64,000 nt of DNA from Cranoglanis bouderius (taxonomy: Eukaryota; Chordata; Actinopteri; Siluriformes; Cranoglanididae): positions 2,975,255-3,039,254 of the forward strand of contig CM042539.1 in the NCBI GenBank assembly GCA_023630585.1, in the 5' to 3' direction. Below, one piece after another: positions 1 through 12,540 of this stretch (within the stretch, counting starts at the first letter, position 1; every line of letters starts with the position of its first letter). A program made the translations under genes and the position numbers. Below the pieces are notes generated by a model. The model was not told the DNA's origin and ran no database searches. It saw nothing but the letters and a program-made list of their open reading frames with translations.

Positions 1-336
1 TTTACCATAGCAGACTGAGGGGCTATGATGACAGGACATAAGATAATAAGATAATATTTTTGACAGCTACCACATGTGGAGAACTTCACAAATCTTTTTT
101 TTTTTTTTTTTTTTTTAAATCACCAACCCCGCCTTAACTGTATAAAGAAGCTGAGGAAGCAGAAAGCGGTATTCTGTTAATTCAGAGATCAGGCATAATG
201 TGGACTTAAACCCTGCCCTAGGAAATATTTAATTAAGACACTGTATATTTTAATGTGAATGGGCTGATATTAGTCTCAGTGAAAGTTACACACAAGGTGA
301 AGCTTTGACCTTTGGACAGTTTAATGTCTGTTTTAC
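1..336. other. rap1gds1 intron (partial)
   Basis: Left-edge intron after coding exon 13. It holds a poly-T run at about 97-116. I see no coding exon and no recognisable mobile element. Confidence 0.6.
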
Positions 337-463
337 CCAAATCCAGTGCTGCTATGAGACCCAGAGCCACCAGCGCTTCATTCTGCATGATCATGTGCTC
401 GCTCGTTGCCATGGTCACCAAGTGCTTTACACCCCCACACTGAATGACCGTCCGTACCACTTC
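337..463 (-). CDS. rap1gds1: rap1gds1 coding exon 13 (last in window)
   Basis: 127 nt, enters in phase 0 and leaves in phase 1, residues ~483-524: EVVRTVIQCGGVKHLVTMAT, then SEHMIMQNEALVALGLIAALDL plus a split Gly codon. The donor is TTGG|gtaaaa and the acceptor ttgaacag; the intron to exon 12 is only 87 nt. The remaining ~80 residues (about two exons) are not visible in 1-336. Confidence 0.93.
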
Positions 464-3400
464 CTGTTCAAAGCCGAGAAACATCCAAACAATTACATTT
501 CCAGAATCTCTGAATTTCTCATGAAATGGTCATGTGTGTACGGCCTTGACCTTTGACTTGCTGTGTCGGATCAGCGCTGACAGCAGGCGGTTGGACTCTC
601 CCATCACCCCTGCGTGGTCTTTGGCCTCACACCATTCTACCAGCCTCTCCACCAGCTTACGGTTTGTTCCCAACTGTTCGGCAGCATCCGCTACATCACA
701 TACACAGACACCATCCATTGACCTATGCGGCAAATCAGTTCTATGCCTAAACCTACAAATCAAACCAACTTCATTTTCAGACAAGTTATTATTAATAGTT
801 TTGCCACATTTTTGTCATTTTCTAGTTATAAATCTAAAATTTGACAAAAGCTCCCTTACGCATGCATTCGATTCTATTATATTGCATTAAGATATTTGGA
901 TTAAGCGATTAATCACAGCTCAGTAACAGTTTAAAGTCAGCTGTATTACGGCGCAGATAATTATCAACAGTATTCTAAAGGAAATCTGCCAGGTTCTAGT
1001 TTTTCCCAATTAAAGCTGCACGAAGAAAATCGCTTTTCTTTTTGAACGGCGGTAAAATATCAAACAAGTTTAAAATAGTTCTAAGCATTTTGAGGGTTAT
1101 CTGTTTCTCAGTGGAATTTTATGTGTAATAATTGAAGGCAGTGCTTTTCCCCCCAAAAAGGACAATCAATTACATTTATAAATTGCTTTCTTTAAGTGTA
1201 CTGGAGCTGTATTTAAAGTTCTGCTGATGTGGACAGCACTCTGTGCCGCTGAAAATTAAAGCTTCTGGCTACACGCCTCGTGCTGAGAATGCAAAGTGCT
1301 GTTGTCCATGCTGGCAGCTGCAGCGTCACTCACAATCTATAGCAATTAAATCTCAGCACCGTGGCATGGAACCCCGTCTTAGTCCATCTCACTTATAGGA
1401 TAATGGATTTCTAATTCAGAGGACAGAGGGAACTGGCTTATACCTAACAAAGCTTCTGTAACAGGATAAATGAATGGCTTATGCAGTCCTTGAATGCAGC
1501 AAACGCTGTTCTGTAAGTTTTTGGCCTCCAGATATCTAGCTAGGGCTAACTTGTCAATTTCTGTTGCAGAAAAATGTTGAGTGTTTCGCCTAGAGGTTAA
1601 ATACAATTATGTGAGCGGTCAGAAGGGAATAAGAAAGAAATAATGCACAGATAAAGTGCATTGGAAGCATTTTATAAAGCTGGCTATAGCTACCTTGTGT
1701 GTCGATAAGCATCCTTAACGTTCCCAGCAGCTTGAACTGAACCGGTGGCATTTCTGATTGGAGAAACTTCAGCACCACGTCAGACACTCCAGCTGAAAGC
1801 ATCTTAGACTTGTTCACCACTGATGAATAAAAGGAGGGAGAAATAATGATGGCGAGTAAAATCCTGCATTAACAGACGACGGGTTTTAAAGCCTCTGTAG
1901 AGCTGCTGAAATACAGGAAAATCGAAGAGGAGACTCTTCAATCAACACTGACCTGGGATTGCCAGGTTCCTCAAGGCGCTGAGGGCTGCATGCTGCACTG
2001 TAACGTTCCCCTCGTCAACATGTCTGTCCAGCAGGTCCAACAGCATCTGCACAATTCCTGTGTCCACCATGTGGATGCAGTTCCCATCTGAAGGGAAGGA
2101 GCCAACAAAATTATATAACAGCATGGTGGAGTGTGTAGTGTTGCTGCCTCACAGGGCTTTGCATGTACTCCCTATGTGGCATGGGCTTTCTATAGGTTTC
2201 CTCCCAATGCTCAAAAATGCCTGTATGTGGCCTGGCTATGCTAAATTTCCCTTAGGTGTGAAAGCGTGCATGCGCTGTACAACTGCATAGTAGTACCATA
2301 ACAGTAATATCAATAAACATAAATGAATCCAGCATAGCATTAACCAGTTCTAGTCTATCCAGTCACATGTGGATACACCTCACTGAGGAACGCATCTCTG
2401 TAAACACTGAGAAATATCACAGGAATCCTCACTGCAGTGTCCAAGCCTTAATTTGGTCAAAGAGCAGCAGAGTAATGCATTACATGGTATGAATGTGTGT
2501 GTCTGGTGAATGTAACACTTAGTCACTGTAAAGCTGATGGTAGCAAATGTACACAGGACTGGAAAGAAACATCCACACCCAGAAAAGTGAAAGAATATTG
2601 TCTCTATTAATTATCAATTTTCATCTCCTATAATTTTTTTTTTTTTTTTTGCATATACAGTGCTGTGAAAAAGTATTTGCCCCATCCTAATCGATCTTCA
2701 AACAAAATACAACATGAAACAAAGGCAGTTTTTATTTATTTATTTTTCTTATTGAAGCAAAAAAACGTTATCCAACACCCATCATCAATGTGAAAAACTA
2801 AATGCCCCCTTAAACTTAAAATCAGTTTGTGCCACCTTTAGCAGCAATAACTGCAACCAAACACTTCCAATAACTGGAGATCAGACTTTCACTTACTTCT
2901 AGGACTAGGACTTGCTGCATAATCCAGTTGCGCTTGAGTTTCAACTTAAGGACTGAAGACCAGACATTCTCCTTTAGGATTCTCTGGTAGAGAGCAGAAT
3001 CCATGTTTCCCCTCAATTACTGCAAGTTGCCCAGGCCCTGCAAAGCAAAGCATCCCCACACCATCACACTTCCACCACCATGCTTGACCGTAGGTATGAT
3101 GTTCTTTTTGTGGAATTCTGTGTTTGGTTTACGCCAGATGTAACGGGACCCGTCTTCCAAACAGTCCCACTTTCGACCCACAGAACATTCTCCCAAAAGG
3201 TTGGAGGATCATCAAGGTGCGTTTTGGCAAAATTCAGACGAGTCTTAATGTTCCTCTGGGTTAGCAGTGGTTTTCGCCTCGCCACCCTTCCATGGATGCC
3301 ATTTTTCCCCAGTGTCTTTCTGATAGTGGAGTCATGAACAGTGACCTTTATTGATACAAGAGAGGCCTGTAGGTCCTTTGATGTTGTCCTTGGCTCTTTT

Positions 3401-6400
3401 GTGACATGCTGGATGAGTAGTTGCCTTGCTCCTGGAGGAATTTTAGAAGGTCGGCCACTTCTGGGAAGGTTCACTACTGTGATGAGATGATGGCTCTCAC
3501 TGTGGTCCTTTGGTGTCCCAGAGCCTTTCAAATAGGTTTGTAACCCTTCCCAGACTGATGTATTTCAATCACCTTCTTCCTCATCATTTCTGGAATTTCT
3601 TTCAACTTTGGCATAGTGTGTTACTGGGTAAGACCTTTTAACCAACTTCATGATGTTGAAAAAGTTCTATTTAAGTGTTGATTTGATTGAACAGGGTTTG
3701 CAGTAATCAGGCCTGGTTATGTCTAGTCCAGCTGAACCCCATTACGAATGCAGTTTCATAGATTTGGGGAATTACTAACTATGGGGGCAAATACATTTTC
3801 GCACAGTTGGTATTGGATAACTTTTTTGCTTCAATAAATAACATTTTCATTTAAAAACTGTATTTTGTGTTTACTCAGGCTGCCTTTGTTTTATCTTAGA
3901 CTTTGTTTTCATTTCTGAAACAAGTTAGTATGAGATATACACAAAAACAGAAGAGACCAGGATGGGGCAAATACTTTTTCACAGCACTGTACAGTATATA
4001 CACTGTCAGAAAAGTCACCATACGTGGGGGAAATTAACACTTTTTAGCAAAATGTCTTCCAAAATTTTTATACTTATTTTATGTAAACAAATTTTTCCAG
4101 ATAGCCATTAAAAATGCATTTGACAAAAGAAGAACGTATTGAAATTATTCTCAGGGCTGGTTCAGGAAGCTGTCGCCAAAACTGCTTGATTTTGCTGTGG
4201 TTTTTTTCCAAAATTTGCGATGCAATTAGCATTTTTTGTGCTTTTTTTACGGAAAACTACCTGAATCGGTGAAATTCACAGAATTGTTTTGCAGTCTTTC
4301 GCTGTGATGTTTATTGGTAAATGAGACTTTTTAACTGTACTCATGTTCGATGCATATGAATCGAAGAGGGCTTTGGTTGAATGCGTGTTGTGGTGACGTC
4401 ACATGGTGCGTCTTGGCCCAAATCTGCGGATAATCTGTGGTAATTTTGAAAAAATTGCAGGCTCCTGCAAATGTTGCGGAGTTTCCTTGATTTTGCATTA
4501 GTTGTACTTTACATTATGTATGATAAACTACAATTGATTAGAAATCAGACCAGAGCTCTTACCATTGCGAGCGAAGTTAGCGATAGCCAGCGCCCCAGCT
4601 AGCTGGAGCTGGTGGTTGTTGGACGGAACCCAAGAGAGAACCCTCTGGAAAACGCTACCTTTACCCCCCTCGAACAACTTTTGCATGGATTCATCTGGGG
4701 GGAAAAAAAAAAAAAAAAGAAATGGCCATCACCACCCTTACAAAATATTATGCATTGATCAGAGCCAAAATCTACTTTCACTACTTTACTATATACAGTA
4801 GCGCAGTAACTGTATATAGAAAAGTACTATGTGGGACAGTTTATGGGTTACCACTGAATGCCATGCCAAACATCACTGCAAACATCCATGTTACTTCATT
4901 TATCAAGGAAAGAATTTAGGAAGAGCATAACAGATTTGCTCTCCTACTGAAAGAAATTCACTGATTAATGACAATCCACAAACTTACAGTACCACTGAAC
5001 TTTAGAGAATAACGGGGACTCAAGACGGCCACATCAGCACACACTAAACTGCTACATAAAACATGTAGTGCTCCATTAGAGATGAAGTACATTCCTCCTG
5101 GTTAAATGCAGCATCTAAATTCATGGAAGCATAACAGAAGCCCCTCTGTTCTTAAAAAAAAATAATAAAAAACAGTGAAAAGAGCTCGCTCCATCCATGA
5201 AATGCCGCACAGTGGAAGTGGAATTGTGTTAGCACCCCACGACCCATTCAGCCTGCATCAATTATTCAGAGTGATATGAAAAACACACCCCGCTCGGCTG
5301 CCTGTACAATCTGCTGCCTACTAAGTAGTGAGACAGAAAGAGAGGACCAGAGCACATCCATTCCCACGCAGCGGCTTCCCTTCCCTTCTCTTTCTGTCAT
5401 CTCTATGCGTAGATTTAACATTTTATTGCTATTCAAATATTGCATTTTTAAACAAGTATCTCAGTATTACAGTAGTATCTCGGCTAGAAAACAGTTTTGA
5501 CTGTGATAATTATTTATTTATTCATTTATTTTAAACCATGAGTTTTAACATTCATCTATTGAATGTTAGCACAAACACAGCTTTACCTTTCAGGAAACAG
5601 CTTCAAATTGCCCTGGACATCAAAGCTGGCTCTAATACTTCAGAACATGTCTACATCCCATATACATGGCAAAAAGACCAAATACCTAACTCTGTATTGT
5701 GTCTATAATACATCATGCCACTAACCTCCACTATGTGGCCCTGTTATTCGAATGCTTTTTTTTTTTAAACGATATAAACAGGACAACAATGTTCAGGTGT
5801 GAGGTGTGTTTGGAGACCATTAATGCAGAAAGACTTCTCCACAGGGACAGAAGAAGCTGCTACAGCTAAATATAGCTAAGTCTGCTGTAGCTGTTTGTGT
5901 GCTGACACAGTCTGGCTCTACAACACGCACTCGGTCACTACAAATGATCAATATTCTGAAGTACCTGATTAAACAAACTAGGGATTATCAGTGTTGGTAT
6001 CAGGGCTGATAAGGACCAACTTCCTGATAAGGAAGTATCAGTGCCGAAAAAGTGCAAAAAGTGGAGTCAGTACTTGAATACTGAGATGAATTTGGACATG
6101 TGGATATTTGAAGAACCCAGACCATCGATAGTTTCTATTAACATGATATAACCAGAATTTCAAAATGAATGAGAATTCAGCCTCAGAAGGTTTTCCTATA
6201 TAACTCTACATTCATTCAAATCAATATTAAGCATCAGTGGTTGAAGCCTTGAGCAGAACCTCCTAGCAGCAGCAGCACCATGAGGTCAGACGCTGTTTTG
6301 AGTTGAGCCAGGTCTTCCTCTCTGTCACTGTCCACCGTCTGAGCCACAACGTCCAACAGACACTCGACCAGACCAGCCTCCACCAGCTGCAGCTTAATTA

Positions 6401-6410
6401 CATCTGTCAC

Positions 6411-6447
<37 letters not shown>

Positions 6448-9400
6448 TAGACAAAGAGAGAGGCCATCAGAGAGGGATAGAGGCAAACAGGACATACAGA
6501 TGGACGGAAAGACAGAGACGGACAGAGAGAGCAACAGACAGACAGAGTGTCAGAGACAGACAGACAGGGCAGACAAACAAGCAGGGGGTCAGACAGGCAG
6601 GCGGGGGGGTCAGACAGGCAGGCAGAGAGAGGGAGCCAGAGTAACAGAGCAAGAGATAGTTGTTGAATTCAACAGGATGAAAAACAGTCGTGGTGAACAG
6701 TTATAATCAGTCCCTGAGCCCCCATGTATTTGCACTGCCCTGTGATTTTCAAGACTTATTATTCATGCACAATATGATTAATATGCATATTAATCAGTGC
6801 TACGCATCTAGAATTTAATATGCTACGCATTACATAACAGTTACAAAATGCAATCAGAAACAAATTAGTATGCATCATACATGACTAGGCATTTCTAACA
6901 ACAAGTAAAAAGAAGAAACAAAATGGATGTGAATACACGATCCAAGGCCGATTGAAGATGTGTGACGGCTTCTCTTGTGCTTGGTTATGAAACTCCTGAA
7001 ATATTTGAGCATGTCTCTCTCTCTCTCTCGTTTGCTCGCTCACTCTCTCGTAGTACAATGTAGTAGCTTTTAAGTAGGACGTTGTCTTGGAGACTGGCAG
7101 TCCGAAAGCGCCGTTCTGTGCACTGAATGATAAGAAACAGCCAGGCGGTCAACCACTCACCCTAGATTTCGTTTTCAAGCACTTGGAGTCTCCATCACAC
7201 TCATTTTTCTCTTCCTTCTCATCCCTCATATGTTCAGGGCCACAACATCCCTCCATCTCTCTAACCTCAGTCTGTATCTCTCTCTAAAACACGATTTCTC
7301 ACTCTGTCAGCATCTCACATGTACCTTTCACACAAGCTCTCCCCCTGTGACTTATTTACACTTTTATATTCCACACACACACCGATGCTTCCTGTTTACT
7401 TATTCTCTCCACGTTTGTCGATCACATTTTGATAAATACTCATACTGTATCTAAAAATGGATCACACGCTGTCTGGCACACGTTAACTTTTCCATGCGTA
7501 TTCCCTCTTAAAAATTCCGATCGTCTCCTGGATAAAAGACACGGGGTAGCAGCTGAGAGCCGAGTTCACGTCACAGACGTGGTGCAGATTGCAGCTGTTC
7601 ACAGATCCCTGATTCTTAATGTGGGCGCGATGGCAGAGAGAGCAAGTGACAGCACCCATTATCCAAACACAGACTATGCTCAAACAACTCCAGCAGCTGG
7701 CTAATTGTAGACCACTCTGCAATAGCGCTATGTCTGGAGAAGACCCAAAGCACAATAGGTCTATAATTCTGGTGCTTCTACTTGTTAGAACTAGCAAACA
7801 GATTAAAGTTATTTCAGGCAATGAAAATATGTAGTGCAGTATATATATTTTTTCCCCCCCTTATAGCTACTGAAAGCTCCTAGTCAATAGAAACCCTGAA
7901 GATTAATGCATTAAACACATTTCTAACATACACTCGCAACAGGTGGACACCGTGTCCGTATGTCGGTGTGAACGACAGGGCGAGCTGCGGCGACACGCGT
8001 CTCTCAGGTCCAAGACCAGTGCTGTTCAGGTCTCTCGGCTCATACCCGTATACTCTGCTGTAGTAATGAGTGACTTTTAAACAAAAACATTTCTATATAT
8101 CCAGCAGTCACCCACAACTGTTACAATCATACTCCATGGAATTTACTTACCATTCTCAGCCAGAGGAGCCAGCACCTCAAAGATCATCTCCTTCTTTTCA
8201 TGTTCCACTTGCTTCCGGAAAAGTCTCACTAACTCCTCGGCGATATTTGTAGCTGCAAACTGCTCCTTACTTGATTCTACACGGACACAACGACCAAAGA
8301 CATACACATCAGAAACCATCACAGAGATGTTACTGAAGGTTTAATGATGAGTTTAATGATTATTTAAAACCAACTCAACATGTGGAACCTAGATATACAG
8401 AACCAACATCACGCGTCATGTATAGGACTGGACAGGTCTTTTTTCCGATTCTTCTTTTTTTTTTTTTTTTTACACTGCTCAAATGAGGAGTACTGCCTGT
8501 ACAGTGTAGAATGATGCGCTCATCTCAATACAAAATATTAGTATAGTTAAACTATACATGCATGAATAACGTTAGGAATGTCTGTCTTTTAGAAGTAATT
8601 ATGTCTCTTGTATACCAAATCAATTCCAATCAGTCAGAAGGTGTTGATTAATTTTCTATAACACTCCTTGCGAGACAAATCACAGGTTCACATCGATCAG
8701 CCATAACATTAAAACCACCGGCAGGTGACGTGAATAACATTATCTCATTACAGTGGCACCTGTCGAGGGGTGGGATATATGAGGCAGCAAGTGAACGGTC
8801 AGATCTCGAAGTTGATGTGTTGGAAGCAGGAAAAATGGGCAAGCGTAAAGGTCCGAGCGACTCCGACAACGGCCAGATTGTGATGGCTAGACGACTGGGT
8901 CAGAGCATCTCCAAAACAGCAGGTCTTGTGAGGTGTTCCCGGTATGTAGTGGTTATTACCTACCAAAAGTGGTCCAAGGAAGGACAACGAGGCCGAAAGT
9001 GCCTACGATGGGCACGTGAGCATCAGAACTGGACCATGGAGCAATGGAAGAAGGTGGCCCGGAACCTGCAGCTTACAGGGCTTAAATGGTCTGCTGCTAA
9101 TGTCTTGTGGAGTCCATGCCTCGACGGGTCAGAGCTGTTTTGGCAGTACAACGGAGACCTTCACAATAATAGGCGGGTGGTTTTAATGTTATGGCTGATC
9201 GGTGCATTTTAACGAGCTACATTATCATTTCTATAGATTCTACACAGGGACTTGTATGGTGGATGCTCCAAATAAATTGATTGACAAATGCAAGTAATTG
9301 TTGATATGAGGTTTTCCTTTTTTTGAAAGAACTCTCCATTGTCGGCGCATGGGAAAGTTCCTTAAAGCTTTCCAACATGGGAAAGTCAGAACATGACAAA

Positions 9401-12400
9401 CTGCATTTTTTTTTTTTTTGTCTTTTTAACTTCAAGAGAAAGAAAAGGGGAAGCTGGTGAGGGAATGATTCTTATAGATGCTACAACATAAGTGACTACA
9501 GGAAGCAACTTGTTTTTTTGTAGACATTCCACAAATTAAATGTAACTATAAACTGATAAGTGAAATGTGTGCTTCTTATTAAATTATTTTTTTTAATGTC
9601 ATCATTGGCAAATTGTTGTGGTATAAATGGAACTTCAGGGTGCTGCGCTCCTTTCTTATCGCTGCTTTGTCTCCAACAGTTATACCAGGGGAAAAAAAAA
9701 GTGAGAAACAATAACGATAATTGCTCGGATTTTTCCTCATAATTAGTTCTTTCCTCTTTTCAGAAACGTAAAGGCTCAGCCAGCCGTAGATGTTGATTCA
9801 TGTTCCATACTAGTCCATTTATACTAGTCCATTCCTGAGAGTTCTCGCTCAAAAATGTACTAAACTGTACTGGTTTGGTATCAGTATAAGGAAGTGGAAT
9901 GAAAAGAGCATCAAAATGGAAGTGATTACAGGAGAAGTGTAAAAGCTTGTCCAGTCTTGGAAGGGCCACAGCACTGCAGACTTTAACATTCTATCTTCAA
10001 CACAGTCATCTCATCAGCTACTATTTTTGGCCTCCATGGCCTAAATCTGGTGAAAAGACCCGAGTCTGATACTTCGGAGTTAAAGGCAAGGTGACAATTT
10101 CCAGATTTGAAACCTCTTAAATCTCTGTAGAGGAAAGTGGGGAGGAACATTCTCCAGACAACACATAAGATCTGGAGTCACATGGAATGAATGAATGAAT
10201 GAGGACTGAATAGGTCGGTCACTTATTTACCCAGTTCTGCCAGGTTTCCGAAGGCAATGAGGCACATTTCTGTGAGCGCTGTGTTATGCGCATGGACTCC
10301 CAGAAGCTTCACCAGAGTGGGGATCACTCCCATGCTAATCAGCTGGGCCTGCAATGTGTCTGAGGATGCAAAGAAATTAAATACACCATATTAACTTTTA
10401 CATTCACATGCATCAGTGCACCAGAATGGAGATATTAGCTGTAACATAAATGTTTTTATAGTAATCATTGTGACATTGCTGCAACACATTAATTAAAATC
10501 AGTTGCTTAAAATCAGCTTGAAAGTTTGTGAACCCTTTAGATTTTTCTATATTTCTGTATAAATGACCTAAAACATCATCAGATTTTCACACAGATCCTA
10601 AAAGGAGATAAAAGAGAACCCAATTAAACAAATGAGACAAACATATTATACTTGGTCATTTATTTATTGAGGAAAATGGTCCAATATTACATACCTGTGA
10701 GTGGTATAAGTATGTGAACCTTTGTTTTAAGTATCTGGTGTGACCCCCTTGTGTAGAAACTGCACACTAAACTAACTAAACTGCAGCTAAACGTTTCTGG
10801 TAACTGTTGATCAGTCCTGCACATCAGCTTGGAAGAACTTTAGCCCGTTCCTCAGTACAGAACTCTGGGATGTTGGTGGGTTTCCTCAATTAACTACTTG
10901 CCTCAGGTCCTTCAACAACATTTCTATTGGATTAAGGTCAGGTCTTTGACTTGGCCATTCCACAACATTAACTTTATTCTTCGTTAAACTGACTTGTTTG
11001 CTTCGGGCCATTGTCTTGCTGCATTACCCACTTTCTCTTGAGAGTCAGTTCACGGACAGATGTCCTGACATTTTCCTTTCACTGGTATCATTCAGAATTC
11101 ATTTTTCCATCAATGATGGCAAGTCATCCAGGCCCAGGTGCAGCAAAACAGGCCCAAACCGTGACACTACCACCACCACGTTTCACAGATGGGATAAAGT
11201 TCTTGTGCTGGAACACAGTGTTTTCCTTTCTCCAAACATAACGCTTCTCATTTAAACCAAAAAGTACAAAATATTTTTCCAATAACCTTCTGGCTTGTCC
11301 ATGTGATCTTTAGCAAACTGCAGAGGGGCAACAATGTTCTTTTTGGAGAGCAGTGGCTTACTCATTGTAACCCTGCCATGCACACCATTGTTGTTCATTT
11401 TTTTCCTGATGGTGGACTCATGAACATTAACATTATCCAATGTGAGAGAGGCCTTTAGATGCTTAGAAGTTACCCTGTGAAAATCTGATGTTTTAGGTCA
11501 TATTTACGCAGAAATTTAGAAATAGAAAATTCTAAAGAGTTCGCAAACTTTCAAGCACCAATGTATTTGAGTGTTGCTTAAAATGGAGATACCAAATGGT
11601 AATGAAAAGAACTCAATCAACACTCTCATTTAAGACTCACGTAAGTCTAAACGGTAATAACACACAGACCAGTGTGAGCTCAAACCCCTAATATGATAAT
11701 CTGACTGATACAAAAAATCTCACAGGGACAAATGCATTGGCCTACAATTATATTATCCTTTCTGTCTCAGATGTCTCACACCAGCAGCATGGTATCTCTC
11801 GCCTCTTGATGCTGCATAACGAAACGAATCAGATGGCAGTGTTTTTATCCCGTAATACTGCAATATTTGTAGCCCCCGTCACATTAAATTTCATCACATT
11901 ATCAGCCAGCACATGCCCTTCCTCAATGCAGCAAAAGGGTGATAAATCCTGAAAAAAAAAATTTTTCCTCACCCAGTCAAGACTGCAAAAGTGTACTTAA
12001 CAACCCTGATGGAGACAGACAGAAGAGGCGAGAAAGAACAGAACAGGAATAGACAAAAAGGAGACAAGTCAAGAGCCAGCGATAAAAAAGACAAATGAGA
12101 AAGAGAGACTAAAGAATGTAGGAGACCTAATGAAAAAGGTAGAGAGAGAGAGAGAGAGAGGGGGGAATCTATGAGATAAAGACCAGATGCTCCATATACC
12201 ATGGAAAGAAAAGCAATGTAGGGTTAGATAAGAAGCACTTTCTCATTTTTAAATGGCTTCATTCCACGTTATGCTCGCTGGAGTATTAACTACAACACAA
12301 AAGGCCAAAATGTGTTGTCGTTTGCCAGTTACGGCCTCTTCATTAATTTAAACTTTAAAAAAAAAAAAAAAAACTTAAATTAAAACCCACTGGCTAGCTT

Positions 12401-12504
12401 AGATTACTAATTTACACTGTGCAGTCATTCAACTAATTATTCATACTTATTGCTTTTAAAGTTGACACTTTACAGCTACGATTATTATTAATAATAATAA
12501 TAAT

Positions 12505-12540
<36 letters not shown>

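Noticed and set aside
6303..6706. Arg/Glu- and Gln-rich plus-strand frames near 6.4-6.7 kb
   Set aside because: Antisense of rap1gds1 exon 8 plus purine-rich repeat; no independent gene support.
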